Positions 21,392 through 30,821 are shown, counted from the first letter of the stretch. The stretch: DNA of 64,000 nucleotides from Colwellia sp. PAMC 21821 (GCF_002077175.1 NZ_CP014943.1:3534001-3598000), one strand, 5' to 3'. Program-made: numbers and translations. The notes: generated by a model from the letters alone, not told the origin.

Positions 21392-22117
21392 ATGGATACG
21401 ATACTGGTTGTTGAAGACGATCAAGATATTGCTGATTTGGTGACTTTAACCCTAGAAGAAATTGGCGTAACGGTTGAGCATTGTTTATCTGGCGAAGTCG
21501 CTTTAGAAAAACTAGCACATAATCAATATGACTTAGTGATGCTTGATGTCATGTTACCCGGTATGTCTGGTTTAGATGTATGTCGGCAATTACGTGAGCA
21601 AAAGCCCGAACAGGTGATTTTAATGGTAACCTCAAGAAACAGTGAAATAGATCGTGTATTAGGCCTTGAGTTAGGGGCAGACGACTACATGACTAAACCT
21701 TTTAGCGTCCGAGAGCTTCAGGCTAGAGTACGTAGTCAGCTACGTCGAGTACATTTGTTATCAAAAATGAGTCAGCAACAATTAGAAAAGCAATCGCCTG
21801 AGAAGTATTTGACTTTAGGTACATTGAAAATCGATTGCCTGTCTCACCTTGTAACACTCAATGGGCAGAATGTTGAACTGACCTCAACTGAATTTGACTT
21901 ACTTTTCTATTTAGCATCACATCCAGACCAAGTATTTTCTCGTGAGCAATTGTTAAGTTCAGTTTGGGGCTATCACCATAGTGGTTATGAACATACTGTA
22001 AACTCACACATCAACCGTTTACGAAATAAAGTTGAAACTAATGCAACTAAGCCTGAAATTGTACAAACCGTTTGGGGCGTAGGTTATAAACTTTGCCGCC
22101 ATGGTGTTACGGCGTGA
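21392..22117 (+). CDS. OmpR-family response regulator
   Basis: 241 residues: receiver domain (phospho-acceptor D52 in VMLDVMLPG, KPF lysine later) and a C-terminal winged-helix DNA-binding domain (TSTEFDLLFYLASHPDQVFSREQLL). The ATG at 21392 follows GGAG at 21382-21385. The stop overlaps the kinase GTG start by four bases, so the two are translationally coupled. The targets are unknown; the spondin operon 280 bases upstream on the same strand is a candidate. Confidence 0.95.
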   Translation: MDTILVVEDDQDIADLVTLTLEEIGVTVEHCLSGEVALEKLAHNQYDLVMLDVMLPGMSGLDVCRQLREQKPEQVILMVTSRNSEIDRVLGLELGADDYMTKPFSVRELQARVRSQLRRVHLLSKMSQQQLEKQSPEKYLTLGTLKIDCLSHLVTLNGQNVELTSTEFDLLFYLASHPDQVFSREQLLSSVWGYHHSGYEHTVNSHINRLRNKVETNATKPEIVQTVWGVGYKLCRHGVTA

Positions 22118-23610
22118 AATTCTCTTTATACCACCGACTATCATTATCGTTATTAGTGGTATTTATAGTCATTATTAGTGTGTTCTTTGTTTGGGCTGAG
22201 CATTTGGAGCAAACCACACGATACGAATCTGAACAACATTTACACCTCTCACTTGCCGCGAGTTTAGCCCGAGACAACCCGCTGCTGCAAAAAGGAGCTT
22301 ATGATCATCAGGCCTTGAAAAACCTGTTCCATACTTTAATGGTTTTAGGCCCCGCATTTGAGTTTTATTTTGTCGATCCAAACGGTGTTATTTTAACCCA
22401 TTCTATTACGCCCTCATTGATCAAACGCGATCGTATTGACTTAAAACCGTTGATGCAATTAACACAAAATCAAGCGAGCTTACCTATATACGGCGATGAT
22501 CCACAACATGATAGTCGGCAAAAAATATTTTCAGCGGCACCGGTTTTTAATGGCAGTGAATTAATTGGTTATCTCTATGTTATTGTAACCGGCGAACGCT
22601 ATGAGTCTGCGTATAACCGTTTAGATTCAGACCGACAAGCTGAGCTTTCAATGGTAATGCTAGTGGGGGCGTTGGTTTTTCTATTCATCGTAATGCTAGG
22701 TATTTTCTATTACTTTACGCGACCACTGCGTTGTCTTATCCGAGATATTCAGTTGTTAAAAAATGCTGGGTTTGATAAATCGTCTTTGAAATTAACGCCA
22801 TGGATGCCAAACAGCAGTAATGAAGTGCATCAATTAGGTATCGCATTTGAAGAAATGGTTAATCAAATTAATGGTCAATTAAATCTCTTACAACAGAGCG
22901 ATGTACAACGAAGAGAATTATTGGCTGATATTTCACATGATTTACGTACGCCGTTGTCGTCTCTGCAGGGGTATATTGAAATGATAGCCCATAAAGGCAA
23001 TGAATTAACGGCACAAGCACGAGAAAAACACATTAATACCGTGCTAAAAAACACCCTGCAATTAAAGTTGTTAATCGATCAAATATTTGAGCTTACACAT
23101 CTTGAAGGCGGACAAGTAACGCTAAATTTCGAGACTTTTAATTTAGCCGAATTACTCTACGATATTATGGCAAAATTTAACCTGCAAACCAGCGCGAAGA
23201 ATATCGATATCTCGGTAAAGCCTAGTAGCTCTTATACTCAAGTTTATAGTGATATTGCGAAACTTGAACGTGTGATCAGTAACTTATTAGAAAACGCTAT
23301 TCGCCATACCAGTGAAAATGGACAAATTGATTTAATCATTGAAGAACTTAACGATAATCAATGCCGACTGACAATTAAAGATAATGGTACTGGAATCAAA
23401 GCAGACGAATTATCTTATATTTTTGACACCCGTTATCGCGCGAGCAATGCCATACAAGACAAGAATAAACATACTGGCCTAGGTTTAGCGATTACTAAAA
23501 AATTATTAGAATTATTGAAATCTGATATAAAAGTTCAAAGTACTTTAGGTGAAGGTACGGCATTCTCGTTTAATTTAAGACGTGTAATACCAATTGAATT
23601 AAGTAAGTGA
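22114..23610 (+). CDS. sensor histidine kinase
   Basis: 498 residues: first membrane helix about 8-28, periplasmic sensor to about 175, second helix about 178-205, HAMP linker, dimerisation domain with phospho-acceptor H275 in ADISHDLRTPLSS, and ATPase domain with NLLENAIRHT (N box), DNGTGIK (G1) and HTGLGLAI (G2). GTG 22114 gives the GTGA overlap with the regulator; an in-frame TTG further upstream would lie inside that gene. The last eight codons (IPIELSK and stop) fall inside a repeat copy (23585-23736), so the C-terminus is repeat-derived. Confidence 0.93.
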   Translation: MKFSLYHRLSLSLLVVFIVIISVFFVWAEHLEQTTRYESEQHLHLSLAASLARDNPLLQKGAYDHQALKNLFHTLMVLGPAFEFYFVDPNGVILTHSITPSLIKRDRIDLKPLMQLTQNQASLPIYGDDPQHDSRQKIFSAAPVFNGSELIGYLYVIVTGERYESAYNRLDSDRQAELSMVMLVGALVFLFIVMLGIFYYFTRPLRCLIRDIQLLKNAGFDKSSLKLTPWMPNSSNEVHQLGIAFEEMVNQINGQLNLLQQSDVQRRELLADISHDLRTPLSSLQGYIEMIAHKGNELTAQAREKHINTVLKNTLQLKLLIDQIFELTHLEGGQVTLNFETFNLAELLYDIMAKFNLQTSAKNIDISVKPSSSYTQVYSDIAKLERVISNLLENAIRHTSENGQIDLIIEELNDNQCRLTIKDNGTGIKADELSYIFDTRYRASNAIQDKNKHTGLGLAITKKLLELLKSDIKVQSTLGEGTAFSFNLRRVIPIELSK

Positions 23611-23736
23611 CTAACTTGGTATTATTAAAACAGATCTAAAAATTTTTAAGTCACTACTCATTATTTTCTCATTCTTTCCTTCCTGTAATAAATAAAAAAC
23701 TAGTCACAATGAAAAAAGAAGGAGAAGAGCAGGAGA
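23585..23736. repeat. direct repeat, copy 1 (overlaps the 3' end of the kinase gene)
   Basis: About 152 bases beginning TAATACCAATTGAATTAAG; repeated at 23796-23947 with an offset of 211 bases and no net insertion or deletion. Its first 36 bases carry the ATACCAA/TTGGTAT ends of the dispersed family, followed by a pyrimidine-rich then purine-rich stretch. Confidence 0.85.
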
Positions 23737-24200
23737 AGTTAAAGTGCTATTGGGATTGTAAGTACATGTTTATTTTTTAGGCCTCAACCGCAACATAATA
23801 CCAATTGAATTAAGTAAGTGATCAACTTGGTCTAATCAAAACAGTTTTAAAATATTTTAAGTCACTACTCATTATTTTCTCATTCTTTCCTCCCTGTAAT
23901 AAATAAAAAAATAGTTACAATGAGAAAAGAAGGAGAACTGCAGGAGCAATTCCCTAGATAGCTAATAACAGCCCTGCAGGCAGCGCTAATATTGGAGGTT
24001 CAGATCATACTAGTATGAAGGGTTATTTATTTAAATGAGTATAAATCACTAAAAATGTATTAGCCCTTCGAACATTAACTTGTATTTCCCCCAATAAATA
24101 ATAGATATTTAACTTTTCATTCCTTAGAATAAGCTATTGAAGTATTAATTTTAAAGTAAATTTTTCAGACCATTTTTAGGTCAGTTTTTTAGGGAATAAA
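23611..24200. other. intergenic region dominated by a direct duplication
   Basis: 590 bases. The first half consists of the two 152-base repeat copies and their 59-base spacer; the remainder (23948-24200) is AT-rich leader of the metalloprotease gene, with AGGGAATAAA as its ribosome site. No gene was seen. Confidence 0.6.
23796..23947. repeat. direct repeat, copy 2
   Basis: Second copy of the 152-base repeat, with a small number of substitutions against copy 1 (for example TTGGTC for TTGGTA). Entirely noncoding. Confidence 0.85.
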
Positions 24201-24995
24201 ATGAAAATTAAATTAGCAATTTGTCTTGCCGTGATTACCTTGGCGGGTTGCACAACGTCTTCAACTGGTCGTTCGCAATTGATGATGATGTCAGAAAGCG
24301 ACCTTAATAAAATGGGCAATGCTTCTTTTGAAGAAATGAAAACCAAAGAAAAAATCAGTCAATCGCCTGAAATCAATCGCTATGTGCAATGTGTTGCTAA
24401 TGCTATTACGGTTAATGTGCCAAAATCTGCGCATGACGGCGCTTGGGAAGTGGTGGTATTTGATTCAGAGCAAGTGAATGCCTTTGCATTGCCGGGAGGA
24501 AAAATTGGCGTTTACACTGGTATACTCAAAGTAGCGGAAAACCAAGACCAATTGGGCGCTATTATTGGTCACGAAGTAGCGCATGTAATCGAACACCACT
24601 CAAACGAGCGCTTATCGTCAAACCAAGTTAGCCAAATGGGCCTTTCAATTGTCAGCGTAGTACTTGAAAGCCAAAATATTGAAAGCCGTAATATGGTCAT
24701 GGCAGGCTTAGGTTTAGGCGTGCAATACGGTGTTTTAATGCCTTATGGTCGTAGCCATGAAAGCGAAGCCGATATTGTTGGCCAAGACTTAATGGCAAAA
24801 TCGGGCTTTGATCCAAAAGGTAGTATCAAGCTTTGGCAAAATATGGCGAAGCAGTCAACAGGTGCACCACCTGAATTTATGTCAACTCACCCTTCAAATG
24901 CTACCCGCATTAAACAGTTAACCGAGCATTTGCCTAAATCAACGCCCATTTTTAAACAAGCTACGGCGCCTAAATGCGTTAAACCAGCTATTTAG
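24201..24995 (+). CDS. M48 family lipoprotein metalloprotease (LoiP-like)
   Basis: 264 residues with a lipoprotein signal, lipobox LAGC (C17). Zinc site HEVAH at residues 124-128 in IIGHEVAHVIEHHSNER, followed by the SHESEAD segment with the third ligand glutamate. This is the size and layout of LoiP/YcaL-type periplasmic proteases that process misfolded outer-membrane proteins. It is monocistronic with a strong terminator after it. Confidence 0.92.
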   Translation: MKIKLAICLAVITLAGCTTSSTGRSQLMMMSESDLNKMGNASFEEMKTKEKISQSPEINRYVQCVANAITVNVPKSAHDGAWEVVVFDSEQVNAFALPGGKIGVYTGILKVAENQDQLGAIIGHEVAHVIEHHSNERLSSNQVSQMGLSIVSVVLESQNIESRNMVMAGLGLGVQYGVLMPYGRSHESEADIVGQDLMAKSGFDPKGSIKLWQNMAKQSTGAPPEFMSTHPSNATRIKQLTEHLPKSTPIFKQATAPKCVKPAI

Positions 24996-25020
24996 TTTAG
25001 CTGTGTAGTATTCTCATCGA

Positions 25021-25055
25021 ACATAAAAAAGCCCGTGAAACGGGCTTTTTTATGT
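25021..25055. terminator. bidirectional terminator
   Basis: Perfect 16-base stem ACATAAAAAAGCCCGT (25021-25036) / ACGGGCTTTTTTATGT (25040-25055) with the loop GAA. It serves the M48 gene on the plus strand and the NhaC-family gene on the minus strand. Confidence 0.95.
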
Positions 25056-25076
25056 AAGTATAAAATTAATCGGTCA

Positions 25077-26423
25077 TTATTTTTTCGTAATACGCCAAAA
25101 AGCAAAACTTGCAACGACAAATAAAATCATAGGGTAGTAGGCATTCGCGACCACTTCTAATGGCGATATTTTTAAAGTGGCTCCCAGCAATAACGCTTGT
25201 GCTCCGTAAGGTAATAAACCTTGGTTTATACACGCGTAAATATCTAACAAACTGGCTGATTGGGCAGGGCTTAATTTACCGTCAGTCGCTAAGTCTTTTG
25301 CTGTTTCACCGGTCACGATAATAGATACAGTATTGTTAGCGGTGAAAAAGTTACAACAAAACGCTAATGCGCCAATACCCATGCCTGCAGCACGCTTTTT
25401 ATTGTTAGGGCAAACCTTACGCGTTAAGCGCTCAATACTTGTGGTGAGGGCGCTTAGGCCACCTTGGCGTTTAATTAGCTCGCTTAAACCACCAATAAAT
25501 AACGACAAAATAAAGATGTCTTGCATACTGGCAAAACCTTGATTGATATCACTTACCCAAGTCGCTAATTGATAGCCATTGTTAAACATGCCAATAGCAG
25601 CAGCTAAAACAATACCGATGATCAACACCATAAATACATTCACACCTGACAAGGCTAACGCCAAAATAACGATGTAAGGCAAGAAGCCGATAACATCTAG
25701 TTCTTGGCTGACTTCATGGGTAAGCGTAACGCCATTGGCCGCTAGAATCGCTAAACAAATTAACGCAGCAGGAACGGCAAACTTAAAGTTGACCCTAAAT
25801 TTATCTTTCATGTGAGCGCCTTGGCTCCGGGTCGAGGCGATAGTGGTATCAGAAATTATTGATAAGTTATCGCCAAAAATAGCACCCGAAATAATACAAC
25901 CGGCTATCAGACTAGCATCGATATCAGCAGACTCTACGAAGCCTAAGGCAATAGGTGCGATAGCCGCAATAGTGCCCATTGACGTTCCCATCGCCGTGGC
26001 AAGAAATGCCGCGACTAAAAACAAGCCTGGTAGCAGGAAATAATCAGGAAAAAGAGAAAGCCCTAATTGCACGCTGGCATCAACGCTACCGGTCGCTTTA
26101 GCCACTGTCGCGAATGCACCAGCTAAAAGGTAAATGATACACATGGTAATGATATTTTGATGACCAGCACCGGCTATAAACTGGCTGATTTGCTCATTAA
26201 CTGTTTCTCTACCCATGTAAATAGCCAGTAATATTGCCGGAATAATAGCAATGCTGGCGGGCAGTTGGTAGAAAGCAAAATCTACACCCTGCAACGTTAG
26301 TACAATACCTGTGCCAAGAAATATCCCAAGGAAAGCGCCAAAAGGAAGCAAGCTTTTTAAGCTTGGAACAGGGCTATTTTTGGACAATGACGACGAAGGG
26401 TTTGGCGATATATTATTGGTCAT
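25077..26423 (-). CDS. metT: NhaC-family transporter, probable methionine transporter MetT
   Basis: 448 residues, about 11-12 membrane helices, with NhaC-family segments GTSMGTIAAIAPIALGF, ISGAIFGDNLSIISDTTIAST and FFTANNTVSIIVTGETAKDLA. By sequence alone it would be annotated as a Na+/H+ antiporter. Its promoter (TTGACA 26524-26529, TATAAT 26502-26507) is flanked by a perfect met box AGACGTCT at 26533-26540, implying repression by MetJ with S-adenosylmethionine. As I recall, NhaC-family proteins in methionine regulons have been named MetT in comparative genomics. The transport substrate is therefore an inference from regulation. Confidence 0.75.
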   Translation of the reverse strand: MTNNISPNPSSSLSKNSPVPSLKSLLPFGAFLGIFLGTGIVLTLQGVDFAFYQLPASIAIIPAILLAIYMGRETVNEQISQFIAGAGHQNIITMCIIYLLAGAFATVAKATGSVDASVQLGLSLFPDYFLLPGLFLVAAFLATAMGTSMGTIAAIAPIALGFVESADIDASLIAGCIISGAIFGDNLSIISDTTIASTRSQGAHMKDKFRVNFKFAVPAALICLAILAANGVTLTHEVSQELDVIGFLPYIVILALALSGVNVFMVLIIGIVLAAAIGMFNNGYQLATWVSDINQGFASMQDIFILSLFIGGLSELIKRQGGLSALTTSIERLTRKVCPNNKKRAAGMGIGALAFCCNFFTANNTVSIIVTGETAKDLATDGKLSPAQSASLLDIYACINQGLLPYGAQALLLGATLKISPLEVVANAYYPMILFVVASFAFWRITKK

Positions 26424-26501
26424 GAATAGGATCTTTTTTAGTTATTATTTTATTCTAATTAAACAATAACTTTTTCTGAAGGAATGTCTATGTTGGATTG
26501 C

Positions 26502-26548
26502 ATTATATGGTGTTAATTTTTTTTGTCAATCTAGACGTCTAGAAGTTC
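26502..26548 (-). promoter_or_regulatory. sigma-70 promoter with MetJ operator
   Basis: Minus strand: -35 TTGACA (26529-26524), a 16-base spacer, -10 TATAAT (26507-26502), both matching consensus exactly, with the start codon about 80 bases downstream. Immediately upstream lies the palindrome TCTAGACGTCTAGA (26530-26543), containing a perfect met box AGACGTCT (26533-26540). On the plus strand the next eight bases AGAAGTTC match the box at five of eight positions, and the other neighbour overlaps the -35. MetJ binds tandem 8-base boxes. Confidence 0.75.
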
Positions 26549-27550
26549 ATTTTTTATTTTTTTCGATTAAATTTGGTTTCAAATAATGTATTTATATAAA
26601 ATGAGTTTGCAAGTTATACAGACTATCTTCAATCGACATAAACAAAAAATTGATAGAGTGGCGGGAATTATATTAATGATAATTGCTGTAAAGCTCATCT
26701 TAGTGAATTATATTTAAGTAAAAATGGCTGCTTCAGATTTTTTTGATTAGAAATTCACAACTATATAGATTGCTCACAGCTGCCATATACTAGATGAATT
26801 ATTATGCCTTCTTTTATGAAGACTAAGAGTTTTCAGGCTGGCAACTTGCTTGTAATTGCCTCGCTAGGTTAAATGCAATTATGTATCACTGATGGTAGAT
26901 ATTTCCAACCGAACATGGGGTTGTCAATAACTTAGATTATATCTGTTTTAATATGAATGAAAATGAGTCCTAAGTGAGCTGTTAAATGATTTATACTCAC
27001 TTCAAAACTTTGTATTCTAGAAAGTACTATATTAATTCATAAAAGATATTTTTTATATTTATTTACTATAAGGTTATTACCAATATGCTTTTGGTTGTTA
27101 AAGTGGTAAATGCTCGTTCATCACATTTTTAATGCTTTTTTAATATATTAAATTATAGCGAATTTTAAATTGTGTTATCTTTATTTGTTGTTTTTATTGG
27201 TTTAATTTGTGTGTTTTTTGAGGTGTACAGTGTTCACGCTAAGATATGCAACTTTTTTAGAGCCACGATTAACTCTGTCGCTGAGCGCCATTAGTATTGT
27301 TGCATTACCAATGCATCATTCCTTGTAATGACTTTTGGTAATAAAGAATTGTAATGTAAATGTAACCAATGTATAAGTGTTCCTTCTATTGAAAAAACCT
27401 TGTATATTTTGACTATATTGATATAACGACAGGTATCACTAAATTTGGCCAGATACACGATTAAACGGCGCGTAATTTAGCTAAATAAATAAGTTCGACA
27501 TTAAATACAATGGATATAAAATCATTTCGATAACTAACGGAGCTAACAGC
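26549..27550. other. 1-kb noncoding stretch before fbaA
   Basis: Very AT-rich, with stops in all frames at short intervals. The last 130 bases hold the fbaA leader (ribosome site AACGGAG). No gene, RNA or repeat family was recognised; the part from 26640 to 27430 may be decayed sequence, but no homology could be read. Confidence 0.4.
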
Positions 27551-28630
27551 ATGACATCGATAAGTACTAATATTGCCCCAGGCGTAATTACCGGAGACGA
27601 AGTTCAGCAACTTTTTGCTTATGCAAAAGCTAATGCCTTTGCTTTGCCAGCAGTTAATGTTACTGGCAGCAATACTATTAATGCTGTGCTAGAGACCGCG
27701 AGTGAAATTAACTCACCTGCGATCATTCAATTCTCTGGCAGTGGGGCCGCGTTTTATGCAGGTAAGGGGTTAAATAACGATAATTTACGTGCCTCTATTG
27801 CTGGCGCTGTTGCTGGCGCGAAACATGTTCATGAATTGGCTCCTGCTTATGGTGCGCGCGTGATGACTCATACCGATCATGCTGCTAGGAAATGGTTACC
27901 TTGGATTGATGGCTTGCTTGATGCAGGCGAGGCGTATTATAAGCAGTATGGTAAACCTTTATTTACTTCCCATATGATTGACTTGTCGGAAGAGCCTATC
28001 GAAGAAAATATTGAAACCTGTAAACGCTATCTTGAACGCATGAACCGTATTGGCATGACCTTAGAAATAGAGCTCGGCATTACCGGTGGTGAAGAAGATG
28101 GTGTCGATCACTCCGATGTTGATAGCTCGCGTTTATACACTCAGCCAGAAGAAGTTGCATATGCTTACAAAGAACTTGGAGCCGTTAGCAATCGATTTAC
28201 TGTAGCAGCAGCCTTTGGCAATGTGCACGGTGTTTATAGTCCAGGCAATGTTGAATTACGTCCTACAATTCTAAAAGACTCACAACAACACATTCAGAAA
28301 ACCTTCGCAACTGGTGCACAACCGGTCGATTTCGTTTTTCATGGCGGCTCAGGCTCTAGTGCTGCAGATATTAAAGAGGCGATTGGTTACGGTGTCATCA
28401 AAATGAATGTCGATACTGATTTACAGTGGGCATTTTGGAACGGTGTAAGAGAATACTCTGCTGAAAAGCATGCTTTTTTACAGAGTCAAATTGGTAACCC
28501 AGACGGCGAACATAAACCTAACAAGGGCAATTACGATCCTAGAGTTTGGCTTAGACACGCCGAACAGTCTTTTAAAGAACGCTTGATTCTGATCTGTAAA
28601 GATTTAAACAATATTAATTCACTGGGTTGA
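27551..28630 (+). CDS. fbaA: Fructose-bisphosphate aldolase, class II
   Basis: 359 residues, the same length as E. coli FbaA. Class IIA landmarks are visible: PAVNVTGSNTINAVLETA, zinc-ligand segment MTHTDHAARKWLPWIDG, ELGITGGEEDGVDHSD, AAFGNVHGVY and FVFHGGSGSSAADI. It cleaves fructose-1,6-bisphosphate in glycolysis and forms it in gluconeogenesis. The ATG follows GGAGCTAACAGC. It lies 67 bases before a class III fructose-bisphosphatase, giving a two-gene gluconeogenic unit. Confidence 0.97.
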   Translation: MTSISTNIAPGVITGDEVQQLFAYAKANAFALPAVNVTGSNTINAVLETASEINSPAIIQFSGSGAAFYAGKGLNNDNLRASIAGAVAGAKHVHELAPAYGARVMTHTDHAARKWLPWIDGLLDAGEAYYKQYGKPLFTSHMIDLSEEPIEENIETCKRYLERMNRIGMTLEIELGITGGEEDGVDHSDVDSSRLYTQPEEVAYAYKELGAVSNRFTVAAAFGNVHGVYSPGNVELRPTILKDSQQHIQKTFATGAQPVDFVFHGGSGSSAADIKEAIGYGVIKMNVDTDLQWAFWNGVREYSAEKHAFLQSQIGNPDGEHKPNKGNYDPRVWLRHAEQSFKERLILICKDLNNINSLG

Positions 28631-28697
28631 GGTGACATAAATTGCTTCAATTTATAATAAGTGGGCTACGCGGTAATAAGCAAAGTGAGATGATATT

Positions 28698-30656
28698 TTG
28701 AAAGCGACTGATGAAACTGAGTTGAGTTTACTGGCTGGAGAGTATCCCTCAATTGCAACGGTTACTAGTGCAATAAAAGAGCTTGAAGACGAACTAAACT
28801 TGCCAAAGGGAACAGAACATTTTGTTTCAGACTTGCATGGTGAATATGAATCGTTCTGCCATGTCATTAAAAATGGCTCAGGTTCTATTTCACAAGCAAT
28901 TGACGAAACCTTTACCCAGCAGTTGAGTGCAGCAGAAAAGCACCAATTGACAGCATTGATTTGTTATCCTGAAGAAGTATTATCACACAAGGGCGACGGT
29001 GTTAACCCAGAAGCATTATGTTCTGTACCGTCACTTGTGCGTTTAGTCATAATTTGCCGGCTTTTTACTAAACTTAATGCGCGTTCGACAGTTAAAGAAC
29101 TCATGCCTGCTAATTTTGCTCGGGCGTTAGCGACGCTTTTGTTCGAGTTTAAAACTGAATCGGAGTTATCAGCACCTTGTCTTAATATCCTCGACAACCT
29201 AGCTGCATCTGGCAGTGTTAAAGAATTTATCGTCGCCACAGCTGAATTGATTCAAAAATTGTCCATTTCAAAGCTACATGTTATTGGTGATATTTATGAC
29301 AGGGGGCCAGGTGCTCACCAAATCATGGATATGCTGATGAAGTATCATAGCGTTGATGTGCAGTGGGGCAATCATGACATTCTGTGGATGGGCGCTGCCG
29401 CTGGTAGTGAAGCATGTATTGCCACGGCGATACGCATTGCGCTGCGTTATACCGACCTTGATACACTACAAAGCGGTTATGGTATTAATTTGCTACCGCT
29501 TGCTGCCCTTGCTGTCGAGCTTTATGGTGACGATCCTTGTGAACAATTTCAACCTAAAGTGCCCGCAGAGCAAAATTTGCCGAATCACGACCGCCGTTTA
29601 TTAGCGCAAATGCAGAAAGCGATTGCGATAATACAACTGAAACTTGAAGGCCAAATTGTACAAAGGCGACCGCAATATCAAATGAGTGATCGCTTGTTAC
29701 TCGACAAGATAGATCTTGCTGCTGGTACGGTGAATATTGACGGTGTTTCCTACCCATTAATCGATCAGCATTTACCCACTATTTCTGCCGATGCACCCTA
29801 TACACTTAGCGAAGATGAACAGAGTGTTATAGCACAATTGAAACTGGCCTTTACGGCCAGTAAAAGCCTACAGCAACATGTGCGTTTTCTTTATAGTCAT
29901 GGCGCCATGTATCATGTGAGCAATGGCCACTTGTTATATCATGGTTGTGTTGCGATGAATGATGATGGTTCATTTAAATCATTTAAGGTGGCAGGCGAAG
30001 AGTACGCAGGCAAAGCCTTTGTCGACAGGGTAGATACGCTAGCTCGACAGGGATATTTTTCACCAGCCGGTTCAGAAGAGAAGGCCTATGGTGAAGACGC
30101 CATGTGGTATTTGTGGTGCGGCGAACAATCGCCTTTATTCGGTAAGCAAAAAATGGCAACGTTTGAGCGCTATTTTGTTGCTGATAAAAAGGTGCATTCA
30201 GAAGGTCGTAATGCTTACTATGACTTGCGTAACAATCAGGAGTCAGCGAAAAAAATACTGCTTGAATTTGGCGTAAATCCAAGTAACGGACGTATTGTTA
30301 ACGGCCATGTACCGGTCAAGGTTAAAAAAGGCGAAAGCCCAATTAAAGCCGATGGTAAGTTATTGGTTATCGATGGTGGCTTTGCAAAGGCCTATCGTGG
30401 CACAACAGGTATAGCGGGCTACACCTTAATTTCCAACGCCGAAACATTATCACTTGTTGCGCATAAGCCTTTTGAGTCGGTTGATGCATATATTCAACTA
30501 GGCTCAGAAATAGACTTTGATGTTGAGTGCATTGAAACGATGAGTCGTGCGCTGAAAGTTGAAGATTGTGATGAAAGTCTTTTGATCAACAAAAATATTA
30601 TTGCCCTGAATCGCCTTCTTAACGCTTACCAAAGCGGCGAACTTAAACAGCAATAA
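28698..30656 (+). CDS. fbp: Fructose-1,6-bisphosphatase, class III
   Basis: 652 residues, close to the Bacillus-type class III enzyme (671). Conserved parts: LNLPKGTEHFVSDLHGEYESF, HVIGDIYDRGPGAHQIMDMLM, VDVQWGNHDILWMGAAAGS (metallophosphatase-like metal site), and late GRIVNGHVPVKVKKGESPIKADGKLLVIDGGF. It hydrolyses fructose-1,6-bisphosphate to fructose-6-phosphate. The only usable start is TTG 28698; an in-frame stop lies at 28686-28688. Class III enzymes are mainly known from Firmicutes and Bacteroidetes, so its presence here suggests ancient transfer. Confidence 0.93.
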   Translation: MKATDETELSLLAGEYPSIATVTSAIKELEDELNLPKGTEHFVSDLHGEYESFCHVIKNGSGSISQAIDETFTQQLSAAEKHQLTALICYPEEVLSHKGDGVNPEALCSVPSLVRLVIICRLFTKLNARSTVKELMPANFARALATLLFEFKTESELSAPCLNILDNLAASGSVKEFIVATAELIQKLSISKLHVIGDIYDRGPGAHQIMDMLMKYHSVDVQWGNHDILWMGAAAGSEACIATAIRIALRYTDLDTLQSGYGINLLPLAALAVELYGDDPCEQFQPKVPAEQNLPNHDRRLLAQMQKAIAIIQLKLEGQIVQRRPQYQMSDRLLLDKIDLAAGTVNIDGVSYPLIDQHLPTISADAPYTLSEDEQSVIAQLKLAFTASKSLQQHVRFLYSHGAMYHVSNGHLLYHGCVAMNDDGSFKSFKVAGEEYAGKAFVDRVDTLARQGYFSPAGSEEKAYGEDAMWYLWCGEQSPLFGKQKMATFERYFVADKKVHSEGRNAYYDLRNNQESAKKILLEFGVNPSNGRIVNGHVPVKVKKGESPIKADGKLLVIDGGFAKAYRGTTGIAGYTLISNAETLSLVAHKPFESVDAYIQLGSEIDFDVECIETMSRALKVEDCDESLLINKNIIALNRLLNAYQSGELKQQ

Positions 30657-30791
30657 CCCTTTAAAGAATGCAAGTTGATCACTTAAATAATAAAATTGGT
30701 ATGACACATATTGCTGAGCAGGTATCCTCCTTGCTCAGCCAATAAATTTCATTGAATGAATAATAGTGCGAATATTTTATGTAGCAGAATA

Positions 30792-30820
30792 ATACCAAGC
30801 TAATTAACCAACTTGGTATA
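30792..30820. repeat. minimal palindromic repeat copy
   Basis: ATACCAAGCTAATTAACC followed by AACTTGGTATA; the same minimal form as at 17773-17802. It directly abuts the family B element. Confidence 0.7.
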
Positions 30821-30821
30821 A

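Noticed and set aside
25077..26423. Plain Na+/H+ antiporter annotation for the NhaC-family gene
   Set aside because: The family match is real, but the met box over the promoter makes methionine transport the better working assignment.
26549..27430. Hidden gene or structured RNA in the long gap before fbaA
   Set aside because: Stops are dense in all frames and I found no stable long stem or recognisable RNA motif by eye.
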